Part shown: one piece after another, positions 30,630 through 39,798 of the stretch
Layout: every line of letters starts with the position of its first letter
Position numbering within the stretch: the stretch's first letter is position 1
DNA from: Solwaraspora sp. WMMD406
GTDB lineage: Bacteria > Actinomycetota > Actinomycetes > Mycobacteriales > Micromonosporaceae
Direction of reading: 5' to 3'
DNA: 64,000 nt
NCBI RefSeq assembly: GCF_029626025.1
Contig: NZ_JARUBF010000001.1
Coordinates: 1,488,001 to 1,552,000, forward strand
Made by a program: the position numbers and the translations under genes
Notes under the pieces: generated by a model
Told to the model about the DNA's origin: nothing
Database searches by the model: none
The model's input: the letters and a program-made list of their open reading frames with translations, nothing else

Positions 30630-32006
30630 GTGCGTTACCACGACAACGTCGTCGAACTCATCGGCAACACCCCGCTGGTACGGCTGCGTAACGTCACCGC
30701 CGGGATCTCCGCGACGGTGCTCGCCAAGGTCGAGTACTTCAACCCGGGCGGTTCGGTCAAGGACCGGATCGCGCTGCGGATGGTCGAGGCGGCCGAGAAG
30801 GCCGGGCTGCTCAAGCCGGGCGGCACGATCGTCGAGCCCACCAGCGGCAACACCGGGATCGGCTTGGCGCTGGTCGCTCAGCTCAAGGGCTATTCGTGTG
30901 TCTTCGTCTGCCCAGACAAGGTCAGCGAGGACAAGCAGAACGTGTTGCGCGCGTACGGTGCCCGGGTGGTGGTCTGTCCGACGGCGGTCGCTCCGGAGGA
31001 TCCCCGGTCGTACTACCAGGTGTCCGACCGGCTGGCCGCGGAAATCCCCGGCGCGTGGAAGCCGGACCAGTACGCCAACCCGGCGAACACGCAGTCGCAC
31101 TACGAGGACACCGGACCGGAGCTGTGGGAGCAGACCGCAGGCCGGATCACGCACTTCGTGGCCGGGGTCGGGACCGGCGGCACGGTCTCCGGGATCGGCC
31201 GTTACCTCAAGGAGGTCTCCGCCGGAGCGGTCCGGGTGATCGGCGCCGATCCGGAGGGTTCGGTCTATTCCGGCGGCTCGGGCCGGCCGTACCTGGTGGA
31301 GGGAGTGGGAGAGGATTTCTGGCCGGCGAACTACGACCGGTCCATCTGCGACGAGATCGTCGAGGTGTCCGATCAGGAGTCGTTCGCGTTGACCCGCCGG
31401 CTGGCCCGCGAGGAGGGTCTGCTGGTCGGTGGTTCCTGCGGGATGGCGGCCGCGGCGGCGTTGCGGGTCGCCCGTCAGGCGGGCCCGGACGACGTCGTGG
31501 TGGTGCTGCTGCCGGATGGTGGACGCGGCTACCTGTCCAAGATATTCAACGACGAGTGGATGGCGCGGTACGGGTTCCTGGAGTCCGAGGGGGCGGAACC
31601 GACGGTCGCCGATGTCCTCGCCGCCAAGCCGGGCGGGCTGCCGGAGATGGTGCACGTCCACCCGACCGAGACGGTCCGGGACGCGATCGACTACATGCGC
31701 GAGTACGGGATCTCGCAATTGCCGGTGCTCAAGGCGGAACCACCGGTGGTGACCGGTGAGGTAGCCGGATCGATCGCCGAGCGGGATCTGTTGGACGCGT
31801 TGTTCAGCGGCAAGGCGCAGCTGTACGACACGATCGAGCGGCACATGGGAGAGCCGTTGCCGGTGGTCGGCGGCGGCCAACCGGTCCGCGACGCGGTGGC
31901 GCTGCTGGCGCATTCGGACGCCGCCCTGGTCCTGGTGGACGGGAAGCCGCGCGGCGTGCTCACGCGTCAGGACCTGCTTGCGCATCTTGGGAACGCTTCC
32001 GGCTAA
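30630..32006 (+). CDS. cbs: Cystathionine beta-synthase
   Basis: Condenses serine and homocysteine to cystathionine with pyridoxal phosphate, the first step of transsulfuration to cysteine. The 458-residue protein has the fold II lysine at Lys44 (GGSVKDR), the substrate loop EPTSGNTGIGLA, the phosphate loop GVGTGGTVSG, and LPDGGRGYLSKIFNDEW. Two CBS domains at the C-terminus (about 335-455) resemble the regulatory domains that bind S-adenosylmethionine in other Cbs enzymes. GTG start with GAAGGG 11 nt upstream. Position and order relative to metB, greA and mca match M. tuberculosis Rv1077-Rv1082. Confidence 0.95.
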   Translation: MRYHDNVVELIGNTPLVRLRNVTAGISATVLAKVEYFNPGGSVKDRIALRMVEAAEKAGLLKPGGTIVEPTSGNTGIGLALVAQLKGYSCVFVCPDKVSEDKQNVLRAYGARVVVCPTAVAPEDPRSYYQVSDRLAAEIPGAWKPDQYANPANTQSHYEDTGPELWEQTAGRITHFVAGVGTGGTVSGIGRYLKEVSAGAVRVIGADPEGSVYSGGSGRPYLVEGVGEDFWPANYDRSICDEIVEVSDQESFALTRRLAREEGLLVGGSCGMAAAAALRVARQAGPDDVVVVLLPDGGRGYLSKIFNDEWMARYGFLESEGAEPTVADVLAAKPGGLPEMVHVHPTETVRDAIDYMREYGISQLPVLKAEPPVVTGEVAGSIAERDLLDALFSGKAQLYDTIERHMGEPLPVVGGGQPVRDAVALLAHSDAALVLVDGKPRGVLTRQDLLAHLGNASG

Positions 32007-32250
32007 TCGCACAGTCTGTCCGGTTGACGACGGGTACGGCGGGCTTCAATAGGAGTCATGGAAGTGCCGTAGCCGGGCGGTTCGCTGTCCGGCGCGGGCG
32101 ACCAGAATGCTTGACCCTGCGGTGACCCCGGGCGCCCGCCAGCATCCCCGGGGTCCCGCACCATGCCCGCCCACAACCGATCAACCGGCACGCCTCCGCC
32201 GGTTGAGCGCCTTCGGCCAGGCGTTTTCCCCCGGTTTGGGGCGGGCAGTG

Positions 32251-32309
32251 CCGGGCGAGAGTACGGGGCTGGACGGAACCCCGCAGCAGGGTCCCGTGCT
32301 CTCGCCCGG
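32251..32309. terminator. Long-stem terminator between cbs and the acetyltransferase
   Basis: CCGGGCGAGAGTACGGG (32251-32267) pairs with CCCGTGCTCTCGCCCGG (32293-32309) with one mismatch over 17 bp and a 25-nt loop. It lies 4 bp beyond the stop of the minus-strand acetyltransferase and could end transcription from either side. The remaining gap to cbs (from 32007) shows further GC-rich inverted repeats but no gene. Confidence 0.7.
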
Positions 32310-32312
32310 TCG

Positions 32313-32825
32313 TCAGCGCAGCTGACGGCGGTAACGTAGCTGCTCGGTGGCGGCCGGGCCGATCCAGCTTTCCCGCCGGGGCCCGTCCGGGGACCAGCCG
32401 TCGCGTTCGTAGAAGCGTCGGGCCTGGGTGTTCGCGGTCAGCACCCAGAGCACCGCGTGGTCGTGGCCTTGGTCGCGCAGCGCCGTGCGGGCGTGGTGGA
32501 TCAGCAGCCGACCGATGCCGGTGCGCAGACGCGCCGGATCGACGTGGATCGCGTACAGTTCGCCGAGGTGTGGGTCGCCGTCCTCGTGCGGACCCAGGTA
32601 GCTGAAGCCGACGAGGTGTCCGTCGTGTTCGGCGACGGTGAGCAGGTGGGTGTGCCGTTCGTAGGTCCACCGTTCGACCCACCATCCGGCGGTCGACTCG
32701 GCCGAGACAGCGGTGAGGGCCTCGTCGGAGACGATCCCCCGGTAGGCGTCGCGGCGGGACCGGTGGTGCAGGTAGCCGACCGGAATGACGTCGTCGAGAT
32801 GGGCCGGGCGTAAGGTGACGGGCAC
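32313..32825 (-). CDS. GNAT family acetyltransferase
   Basis: A 170-residue GNAT enzyme. The acetyl-CoA site is ELYAIHVDPARLRTGIGRLLIHHA (R-x-x-G-x-G/A phosphate loop), followed by AVLWVLTANTQARRFYERDGWSPDG, where the RFYERDGW block is typical of RimI-like and small-molecule acetyltransferases. The substrate cannot be inferred. The start is a GTG at 32825 with no clear ribosome site, so it may be translated from a leaderless or structured mRNA. Upstream on the same strand lies a hairpin and a mini-ORF leader (32896-33082), which may control it. Confidence 0.85.
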   Translation of the reverse strand: MPVTLRPAHLDDVIPVGYLHHRSRRDAYRGIVSDEALTAVSAESTAGWWVERWTYERHTHLLTVAEHDGHLVGFSYLGPHEDGDPHLGELYAIHVDPARLRTGIGRLLIHHARTALRDQGHDHAVLWVLTANTQARRFYERDGWSPDGPRRESWIGPAATEQLRYRRQLR

Positions 32826-32895
32826 TCGGCGAGCCTAAGGGCGTACGTACCGGTCGGTGGGGCGACCCCGGTTGATGGCCAGCCCGTTGATGGGG

Positions 32896-33082
32896 CGACC
32901 CCCGGGGTTCCGCGTGTGCGGACCGGCTGGACTGGACCGGCATCCCCGGGGGTCGGGTGGCTGTCGTGGTTTCGCCGCACCGCTGCCACACGGTCTCGAC
33001 GAACGGAGCTGTCAAGGACAGCGGCTAGCGGGCAGCCACCTCACGAGTCCTATGGCTATACAAAGCTGGACCACCTCCTTTC
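32896..33082 (-). promoter_or_regulatory. Putative leader: extended Shine-Dalgarno, mini-ORF and attenuator-like hairpin
   Basis: On the minus strand, GAAAGGAGGTGGTCCAGC (33082-33065) is complementary over 18 nt to the conserved 3' end of 16S rRNA (one G-U pair). Ten nt after GGAGG a TTG could start a 12-codon ORF, (M)YSHRTREVAAR, with TAG at 33027-33025; an overlapping frame ends VRWLPASRCP at 33012. A CTGTC-loop-GACAG stem follows at once. Further down, a perfect 12-bp stem CGACCCCCGGGG / CCCCGGGGGTCG (32896-32907, 32944-32955) precedes the acetyltransferase GTG by about 70 bp. The arrangement looks like translational attenuation; this is inference. Confidence 0.5.
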
Positions 33083-33551
33083 CCGTGTACGGCCACGCTA
33101 GCGCCGTCGGGCTCCGACCGGCAACGGTTTTTGTCCTCGTGCTGTGGCGGGACGGCGCGCCGACCCTCGCCGGCCGCTTCGCCCGATGTCCGTAACTAAT
33201 TGTAATGACTCGCTTACTTAAAGTGCTGAGCCTGGGGTGCAATTTATGTACGTCTTTGCCTGAGTCGGCTGTACGCCCCGTTGATATGGGTTGTCGAGAT
33301 CCAGGGTCCCTGGCTACTTGTCCGGCCTGTCCCTCATCTGCCATCGTCATTGCCGTGCGGTGTCCGAGGTTGGCGGTTGTCGATGCCTCGAAGGGCCGCG
33401 AGGTCGGCGGGTCGTTACGCCGAGCCGGTGGAGGTCGTTCAACGCGTCCGCGCCGCCCCCGCAGCCCTGACTAATAGCTTCCGGCGCGTGGATCGTCGCA
33501 CGAAAGCGACCAAGGGTTTTCAACGAGTATTCAATAGAGGTAGGCGGACAG
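33083..33551. other. Non-coding gap before the XRE regulator gene
   Basis: No gene is supported here. The stretch 33186-33255 is much richer in A and T than its surroundings and includes TACAAT and TTGCAC boxes on the minus strand, a plausible promoter for the leader at 32896-33082. On the plus strand it may hold the promoter of the XRE regulator gene that starts at 33552. Confidence 0.5.
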
Positions 33552-34622
33552 ATGATGAGCCAGACGGGTGAGACGCTGAGGAAGGCCCGGGAATCCGCCG
33601 GTATCAGTCTGGCCAGAATGGCGGTGCTCAGTCACTTCAGCAAGGGCCATCTGTCGAACGTCGAGGCGGGGCGGCGGACCGCGACACCCGACGTGGTGAC
33701 CGCCTACGAACAGGTGTTGGGGGATCATATGCGGCGTCGGGGGCTGATCACCGGTCTGGCAGCCGGGGTGGTGGCACCCGCTGCCGTGTCCGAGCTGATC
33801 CACCGCGGCTTCACCGCGGCGCTCGGGGCGGGCGCGGGCGAAGAGCAATGGCGGGAACGCGCCGACAGCCTCGGCCGTGACTACATGTCCGTCGGAGCCG
33901 CCGAGTTGCAGGACCGGCTCGCCGGTGACCTGGTGGTCCTCCAGCAGCATCTCGGCACGCCGGCGATGTGGGGACTGGCCGCCCGGTTTCTCAGCGTCTA
34001 CGGCAAGACCACCGGGGAGGCCAGGGAGGCCATCCGGTGGTACCGGATGGCCGCGGTCGCCGCCGACCGCAGCGACGACACCGACGTACGGGTCTGGGTA
34101 CGAGGCCGAGCGGCTCTCGCACTGGGCTACGAGGGGGTCGCGCTGGGGGTCTCCGACGATCTGGCCGATCAGGCGATCGCGCTAGCCGACCGGCCGTCGC
34201 TCGGTCGGCTCAACGCGCTGATGGCCAAGGCCCATGTCGCCGGAGTACGAGGTGACCACCGGGACGCGGTAACCCACCTCGACGCCGCCCGCCGGGTGTT
34301 CGACCGTACGGGTTCCACCGAACAGATCTCCGACTTCGCGGTGCCGGAGTGGCGGATGGCCACCTTCACCAGCATGCTGCTGTCTCGACTGGGCGACCCT
34401 GGTGCGGTCGAAGCCCAGGAGTGGGCGGACCGGACGCGCCCGGCGAGTCTGCCCCGGTTCGCCACCCACATCGAGCTGCATCGCGGATTGCTGCTGGTGA
34501 AGTCGGGCGACCAGGCCGAGGGGGTACGGTACGCTCGCTCGGCGCTGGCCGGCCTGCCGGCGGCCAAGCACAGCCAGTCGTTGCGGCTGATACTGCGCGA
34601 GGTGGAGCGCGCCGCCGCCTGA
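33552..34622 (+). CDS. XRE-family regulator with helical repeat domain
   Basis: A 356-residue regulator. An N-terminal helix-turn-helix (residues about 5-60: LRKARESAGISLARMAVLSHFSKGHLSNVEAGRR) is followed by a long alpha-helical region with TPR-like repeats (AIRWYRMAAVAADRSDD, ALMAKAHVAGVRGDHRDAVTHLDAARRVF). This is the architecture of actinobacterial XRE/TPR regulators that sense small molecules or peptides. Targets are unknown. GAGG lies about 12 nt before the ATG pair (33552 or 33555). The gene stands alone between a large non-coding region and the convergent msrA. Confidence 0.87.
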   Translation: MMSQTGETLRKARESAGISLARMAVLSHFSKGHLSNVEAGRRTATPDVVTAYEQVLGDHMRRRGLITGLAAGVVAPAAVSELIHRGFTAALGAGAGEEQWRERADSLGRDYMSVGAAELQDRLAGDLVVLQQHLGTPAMWGLAARFLSVYGKTTGEAREAIRWYRMAAVAADRSDDTDVRVWVRGRAALALGYEGVALGVSDDLADQAIALADRPSLGRLNALMAKAHVAGVRGDHRDAVTHLDAARRVFDRTGSTEQISDFAVPEWRMATFTSMLLSRLGDPGAVEAQEWADRTRPASLPRFATHIELHRGLLLVKSGDQAEGVRYARSALAGLPAAKHSQSLRLILREVERAAA

Positions 34623-34662
34623 CCGACACAGCGCCGTGCGGTCAGCGCGTCAGCGCGGTCGG

Positions 34663-35316
34663 TCAGCCGACCCGGGCGACCCCCACCGGGCAGGTCATGC
34701 CGTTCGGCCCGTGGTTGCAGTATCCGCCGGGGTTCTTGTGCAGGTACTGCTGGTGGTAGTCCTCCGCGTAGTAGTACTCGCCCAGGGGACCGATCTCCGT
34801 GGTGATCCCACCCCGACCGGCGGCGGCGACCACCGGGCCGAACGCCGTACGCGACGCCGTCGCCTCAGCCAGCTGCTCGGCGTCGGTCGTGTAGATCGTC
34901 GACCGGTACTGGGTACCGACGTCGTTGCCCTGCCGCATCCCCTGGGTCGGGTCGTGATTTTCCCAGAAGACCTTCAGCAGGTCGGCATATCCGATCGTGT
35001 CCGGGTCGTACACGACCTGGACCACCTCGGCGTGGCCGGTGCCGCCGGAGCAGACCTCTTCGTAGGTCGGGTTCGGGGTCTGGCCACCGGCGTAGCCGGC
35101 GGAGGTCGAGATCACCCCGGGCAGCGTCCAGAACAGCCGCTCGGCCCCCCAGAAACAGCCCATCCCGAAGACCGCGACCCGGGCGTTCGCCGGCCACGGG
35201 CCGACCATCGGGGTGCCGAGCACCGCGTGCCGGTCCGCGACCGGGATCGGCAGATCCCGCCCTGGGAGCGCCTGACCCGGTGCGGGCAAGCTGGCCTTCA
35301 TCGGTCGTAGGAACAC
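34663..35316 (-). CDS. msrA: Peptide methionine-(S)-S-oxide reductase MsrA
   Basis: Repairs oxidised methionine in proteins. The 217-residue protein has the catalytic Cys54 in [15 protein letters not shown] and the family blocks [56 protein letters not shown] and [10 protein letters not shown]-terminal cysteines in [16 protein letters not shown] are available as recycling residues. The start is a GTG at 35316 with GAGGAG 6 nt upstream; the first 40 residues are a variable extension. It is divergent from metB, placing two methionine-related genes back to back. Confidence 0.95.
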   Translation of the reverse strand: MFLRPMKASLPAPGQALPGRDLPIPVADRHAVLGTPMVGPWPANARVAVFGMGCFWGAERLFWTLPGVISTSAGYAGGQTPNPTYEEVCSGGTGHAEVVQVVYDPDTIGYADLLKVFWENHDPTQGMRQGNDVGTQYRSTIYTTDAEQLAEATASRTAFGPVVAAAGRGGITTEIGPLGEYYYAEDYHQQYLHKNPGGYCNHGPNGMTCPVGVARVG

Positions 35317-35458
35317 GTCCACTCCTCTCCTTGTCACCACCGGAGACAACACCACCTGCCGTCCGGTCGTTCCCGCCGCGATTACCCCGCCGACGCCCCG
35401 CCATCCGTCGTCGGACAGGCGAGCATGGCCACGCAGCGCGATGGCCTAGCCTCGACCC

Positions 35459-36616
35459 ATGACATACGGGTTCGAGACGGTCGCCATCCACGCCGGTCAG
35501 GAGCCGGAGGCCCGTACCGGAGCGGTGGTCCCGCCGATCTACCAGACCAGCACCTACGCCCAGGACGAGGTCGGTGCTCCCCGCGCCGGCTACGAGTACA
35601 GCAGGTCGGGCAACCCGACCCGCGACGCACTGCAGGAATGCCTCGCGGCACTCGAAGGCGGTCGGTCGGCGCTGGCCTTCGCCAGCGGCCTGGCTGCCGA
35701 GGACACCCTGCTGCGCGCCGTCTGCCGGCCGGGCGACCACGTCGTCATCCCCGACGACGCGTACGGCGGAACGTTCCGGCTCTTCTCCCGGGTCGCCGAG
35801 CGGTGGGGGATGTCCTGGACCGCCGCGCGGATCTCCGACGTCGACGCGGTCCGCGCGGCGGTCGAACCCGGCCGGACCCGGATGATCTGGGTGGAGACGC
35901 CGACCAACCCGCTGCTCGGCATCGCCGACATCGCCGCTCTCGCCGCCGTCGCCCACGACCACCGGGCGTTGCTCGTCGTCGACAACACCTTCGCCTCGCC
36001 GTACCTGCAGCAACCGATCGCGCTCGGTGCCGACGTCGTGGTCCACTCGACCACGAAGTACCTCGGCGGTCACTCCGACGTGGTCGGTGGCGCGCTGATC
36101 ACCGGCGACGCCGAGCTGGGTGCCGAACTGGCCTACCACCAGAACGCGATGGGCGCGGTCAACGGACCGTTCGACGCCTGGTTGACCCTTCGGGGGATCA
36201 AGACCCTCGGCGTACGGATGGACCGGCACTGCGACAACGCCGAGCGGATCGTGGAGTTCCTCGAGCACCACCCGGCGGTCGGCCAGGTGCTCTATCCCGG
36301 ACACCCGGAACACCCGGGACACGAGACGGCGGCCAAACAGATGCGCCGGTTCGGCGGGATGATCTCGTTCCGGGCCGCCGGCGGCGAGGCCGACGCGGTA
36401 CGGATCTGCAACCGGGCCAGACTGTTCGTGCTCGCCGAGTCGTTGGGCGGGGTGGAGTCGCTGATCGAGCATCCTGGACGGATGACCCACGCGAGTGCCG
36501 CCGGCTCGGCTCTTGAAGTCCCCGGTGACCTTGTGCGACTGTCAGTCGGCATCGAGACCGTCGACGATCTCCTGGCCGACCTGGAGCAGGCGCTGAGCGC
36601 GAATAACGCCGCGTAG
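35459..36616 (+). CDS. metB: Cystathionine gamma-synthase (PLP, Cys/Met metabolism)
   Basis: Joins O-acyl-homoserine and cysteine to cystathionine, or acts as a related gamma-lyase. The 385-residue protein begins FETVAIHAGQEPEARTGAVVPPIYQTSTYAQD and has YSRSGNPTRDALQECLAALEGG, VVDNTFASPYLQQP, and the pyridoxal lysine Lys200 in VVHSTTKYLGGHSDVVGG. SLGGVESLIEHPGRMTHAS is also standard. Synthase versus lyase cannot be decided from sequence alone; the place between cbs and mca matches M. tuberculosis metB (Rv1079). Confidence 0.93.
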   Translation: MTYGFETVAIHAGQEPEARTGAVVPPIYQTSTYAQDEVGAPRAGYEYSRSGNPTRDALQECLAALEGGRSALAFASGLAAEDTLLRAVCRPGDHVVIPDDAYGGTFRLFSRVAERWGMSWTAARISDVDAVRAAVEPGRTRMIWVETPTNPLLGIADIAALAAVAHDHRALLVVDNTFASPYLQQPIALGADVVVHSTTKYLGGHSDVVGGALITGDAELGAELAYHQNAMGAVNGPFDAWLTLRGIKTLGVRMDRHCDNAERIVEFLEHHPAVGQVLYPGHPEHPGHETAAKQMRRFGGMISFRAAGGEADAVRICNRARLFVLAESLGGVESLIEHPGRMTHASAAGSALEVPGDLVRLSVGIETVDDLLADLEQALSANNAA

Positions 36617-36709
36617 CTTCCTGGCGGTGAGGGTCACCCCGGTCCTCACCGACGCCGCGGCACGAACGCACCGCCGCGGTGCCCGCGTACCGGTTGCCTG
36701 GAGGGTGCC

Positions 36710-38119
36710 GTGCACGACATCGTACCGACCTGGGTCGGAACCACCGCCCGGCAGATCGCCCGCGCCGTACGACGTGGTGACGCCTCCGCGACCCAGGTGG
36801 TGGCCGACCACCTCGACCACGTCGCCCGGGTGGACCCGCTGGTGTCGGCGTTCCGGACGGTACGCGGCGGCGAGGCGATCGTCGAAGCGGAGAAGGTCGA
36901 CGAGCAGGAGGACCTGGCCAACCTGCCGCTGGCCGGGGTGCCGGTGGCGGTCAAGGAGAACACCCCGGTCGCCGGGCTGCCCACCTGGCGTGGTTCGGCC
37001 GCCGCGCGGACCGAGGTCGCCGAGGACGACCATGAGGTCGTCCGGCGGTTGCGCGGCGCGGGCGCCGTGGTACTCGGCGTGACCCGGATGCCGGAGTTCG
37101 GGCTCTGGGCGACCACCGACGACCCGACCGCGGCGAGCCGTAACCCGTGGGACGTGACCCGTACCCCCGGCGGCTCCTCCGGCGGGGCGGCGGCCGCCGT
37201 CGCCAGCGGCATGGTGCCGATCGCCCACGGAAATGACGGATTCGGCTCGATCCGGATCCCGGCAGCCTGCTGCGGCCTGCTCGGGCTCAAGCCCGGCCGC
37301 GACGTGGTACCCCGCCAGCTCGGTGCCGACGACTGGTTCGGCCTTACCGAGCACGGCATCCTGGCCGGTTGCGTGGTGGACGCGGCCACCGGATTCGCGG
37401 TGCTCGCCGGCCGGCGTCCGGAGAAGCTGGTCCAGCCCGACCGGTTGCGGGTCGCGGTCTCGCTCACCGCACCGGTGGCCGGAATCCGGCTCGACGCGCC
37501 GAACCGGGACGCCGTGGCCGCGACGGCCCGCCGGCTGACCGAGGCCGGACACGACGTGGCAACGGTCGACCTGCGCTATCCGGCCGCGCTGGGCCTGCGG
37601 GGTCTGGCCACCTGGTTCGCCGCCGCCGCCGGGGACGCTGCCGTCAAGGACGCCGCCGCCGGCCGTGCCGGCGGGCGGGACCTGCAACCCCGTACCCGCC
37701 GACACGTCGCGCTGGGCCGGTGGGCGCGGCGGCGCGGGTACGTGCGGGAAGCCGACCGGGCCGGCTGGCGGGAACGGATGCTCGGGTTCTTCGCCGACCA
37801 GCGGGCCGACGTCCTGCTCACCCCGGCGTTGGCCAGTACACCGCCGGCGGCGCTCGGCTGGTCCGGTCGGTCCTGGGCGGCCAACATGCTGAGCTGCATC
37901 CGGTACGCCCCGTACGCCGCCCCGTGGAACATGGCTGGTCTGCCGGCGCTGGTGGTGCCCGCCGGCCTGCGCCCGGACGGTCTGCCGGTCGGGGTGCAGC
38001 TGGTCGGACCGCCCGGTTCGGAACTGCTGCTGCTCGCCGTGGCCGGCCAGTTGGAGCTGCTCGCGCCGTGGCCCCGGCACGCGCCGTCCTGGCCCCGGCC
38101 CGCCGCCACGGTCAGCTGA
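36710..38119 (+). CDS. Amidase signature family hydrolase
   Basis: A 469-residue amidase with the full Lys-cisSer-Ser triad: Lys82 (GVPVAVKEN), Ser156 ([16 protein letters not shown], a Ser156-Ser157 pair) and Ser180 ([21 protein letters not shown]). The C-terminal block [17 protein letters not shown] is typical of bacterial amidases acting on small amides. The substrate is unknown; GatA is unlikely because no gatC or gatB is nearby. GTG start at 36710. The stop codon falls in a 21-bp tandem repeat. Confidence 0.92.
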   Translation: MHDIVPTWVGTTARQIARAVRRGDASATQVVADHLDHVARVDPLVSAFRTVRGGEAIVEAEKVDEQEDLANLPLAGVPVAVKENTPVAGLPTWRGSAAARTEVAEDDHEVVRRLRGAGAVVLGVTRMPEFGLWATTDDPTAASRNPWDVTRTPGGSSGGAAAAVASGMVPIAHGNDGFGSIRIPAACCGLLGLKPGRDVVPRQLGADDWFGLTEHGILAGCVVDAATGFAVLAGRRPEKLVQPDRLRVAVSLTAPVAGIRLDAPNRDAVAATARRLTEAGHDVATVDLRYPAALGLRGLATWFAAAAGDAAVKDAAAGRAGGRDLQPRTRRHVALGRWARRRGYVREADRAGWRERMLGFFADQRADVLLTPALASTPPAALGWSGRSWAANMLSCIRYAPYAAPWNMAGLPALVVPAGLRPDGLPVGVQLVGPPGSELLLLAVAGQLELLAPWPRHAPSWPRPAATVS

Positions 38120-38153
38120 GCCGGGGCTACGGTCAGCTGAGCCGGGGTCACGG
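38108..38153. repeat. 21-bp tandem repeat over the amidase stop
   Basis: ACGGTCAGCTGAGCCGGGG occurs at 38108-38126 and 38129-38147, followed by a partial third copy (ACGGCTATC). Copy 1 contains the amidase TGA; copy 2 repeats the same codon context downstream. Confidence 0.9.
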
Positions 38154-38188
38154 CTATCACGTAGTTCAGCGGCGATCCTGGAGTTCGG

Positions 38189-39430
38189 ATGACGGATCTG
38201 ATCGGCCTGCCCGACGTACTCGCTGCCCGGGAAGTGTTGAGCTCGGTGGTCCGGGTGACGCCGCTGGAGCCGTCGCGCCCGTTGACCGCCGCGCTGGACG
38301 GACCGGTCTGGCTCAAGTGCGAGAACCTCCAGCGCGCCGGCTCCTACAAGGTACGCGGCGCCTACCTGCGCATCTCCCGGCTGACCGCCGACCAGCGCCG
38401 CCGGGGTGTGGTGGCGGCCAGCGCCGGCAACCACGCACAGGGTGTCGCGCTCGCCGCCGGGCTGCTGGAGACCGCCGCGACGGTCTTCATGCCGGTCGGC
38501 GCCCCGCTGCCGAAGGTCACCGCCACCAAGAACTACGGCGCGCGGGTGGAGTTCGCCGGCACGACGGTCGACGAGGCGCTGGTCGCGGCCCGCGCGTTCG
38601 CCGACGACACCGGCGCGATCCTGATCCATCCGTTCGATCACCCGGACGTCATCGCCGGTCAGGGCACCGTCGCGCTGGAGATCCTCGACCAGTGTCCCGA
38701 GGTCGCCACGATCGTCACCAGCGTCGGTGGCGGTGGCCTGGTCTCCGGGATAGCGGTCGCGGCCAAAGCGATCAACCCGGCCGTACGGGTGATCGGGGTG
38801 CAGGCGGCGAGCGCGGCGGCCTACCCGGCGTCGCTGGCGGCCGGGGCGCCGGTACGGCTGGACCATTTCGTCACCATCGCTGACGGGATCGCGGTCGGCC
38901 GGCCCGGCGATTTGACCTTCGCGCACGTCGAACAGCTGGTCGACGAGATCGTCACGGTGACCGAGGAGGACATCTCCCGGGCTCTGCTGATGCTGTTGGA
39001 GCGGGGTAAGCAGGTCGTCGAGCCGGCCGGCGCGGCCGGGGTGGCCGCACTGCTGGCCGGTGTCGTGCGCCCGCAGACTCCGGTGGTGGCGGTGTTGTCC
39101 GGCGGCAACATCGACCCGCTTCTGCTGCTGCGCGTGATCGAACACGGTCTGGCCGCCGCCGGGCGGTACCTGCGGTTCACCGTCCGCTGCGGGGACAGCC
39201 CGGGTCAGTTGGCGACGTTGCTGTCGCTGATCGCCGAACGCCGAGCGAACGTGGTGGACGTCGAGCATCAGCGTCGCAATCCACGGCTGCGGTTCGGTGA
39301 GGTCGAAGTCGAGCTTTCCGTGGAGACGCGCGGGCCGGAGCATTCGGCGGCGCTGGTCGACGAGCTGCGGGGTCACGGCTACCAGGTGACGTTCGCCGCA
39401 ACGGGTGCGGCCGGTGTGGCCGGGGACTAG
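38189..39430 (+). CDS. ilvA: Threonine ammonia-lyase
   Basis: Deaminates threonine to 2-oxobutanoate, the entry to isoleucine synthesis or, for catabolic forms, to energy metabolism. The 413-residue protein has the pyridoxal lysine Lys54 in KCENLQRAGSYKVRGAYLR, AASAGNHAQGVALAA, the Gly-rich loop SVGGGGLVSGIA and LSGGNIDPLLL. A C-terminal ACT-like domain (about 325-405, RFTVRCGDSPGQLATLLSLIAE) indicates the form with one regulatory domain. The ATG follows an AGTTCGG stretch with a weak ribosome site. It overlaps nothing upstream; a small minus-strand remnant is convergent. Confidence 0.93.
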   Translation: MTDLIGLPDVLAAREVLSSVVRVTPLEPSRPLTAALDGPVWLKCENLQRAGSYKVRGAYLRISRLTADQRRRGVVAASAGNHAQGVALAAGLLETAATVFMPVGAPLPKVTATKNYGARVEFAGTTVDEALVAARAFADDTGAILIHPFDHPDVIAGQGTVALEILDQCPEVATIVTSVGGGGLVSGIAVAAKAINPAVRVIGVQAASAAAYPASLAAGAPVRLDHFVTIADGIAVGRPGDLTFAHVEQLVDEIVTVTEEDISRALLMLLERGKQVVEPAGAAGVAALLAGVVRPQTPVVAVLSGGNIDPLLLLRVIEHGLAAAGRYLRFTVRCGDSPGQLATLLSLIAERRANVVDVEHQRRNPRLRFGEVEVELSVETRGPEHSAALVDELRGHGYQVTFAATGAAGVAGD

Positions 39431-39648
39431 CCGGACCGGACCGTCGCCGTCGTCGCCGTCGGCAGTTCGCTGGTGTCGCCGGTCCGGGGAGCCGGTATCG
39501 CAGCCGCCGGGGCGGTCACGCCGAACCTGAGCCCGCTGCCGGTGATCAGGAACCCGGACAACACGAAGAAGCCGTAGACCGAGATCAGCCCGATCGAGTT
39601 GTGCCGGGAAGAAACCGGTCCTCCAGCGTCGGCAGTTGACGAAGGCAC
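39427..39648 (-). pseudogene. Possible acyltransferase-3 fragment
   Basis: A 73-codon frame whose middle reads SIGLISVYGFFVLSGFLITGS, close to the first conserved helix of acyltransferase-3 membrane enzymes (usual form FFVLSGFLIT). Nothing before or after continues that family: the N-terminal catalytic His region and the remaining membrane helices are absent, and the tail is Ala/Thr/Pro-rich. It may be a remnant left beside greA or a chance match. The 150 bp upstream, to the greA end, hold nothing recognisable. Confidence 0.3.
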
Positions 39649-39798
39649 GCCCAGGGCAGCGTCACGGGCGGTCCTCGCTCGCGTGGCGTCGGCGACTGTG
39701 GCACCTAGCGATGCGGAGAGAACCTGGCCAACCCGGTCCGGAGATCGGGTTTGCCTGGCGGCGGATCGCTGGCTGGATCGGCCGCAGGAGGTTGGACC

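Noticed and set aside
33060-33090. Fragment of a 16S rRNA gene (CTGGACCACCTCCTTTC on the plus strand)
   Set aside because: Similarity stops after about 18 bp and no further rRNA sequence flanks it; the complement makes more sense as an extended Shine-Dalgarno on the minus strand.
35317-35458. S-adenosylmethionine riboswitch between msrA and metB
   Set aside because: The 140-bp gap lacks the multi-stem pattern and conserved bases of known SAM riboswitches.
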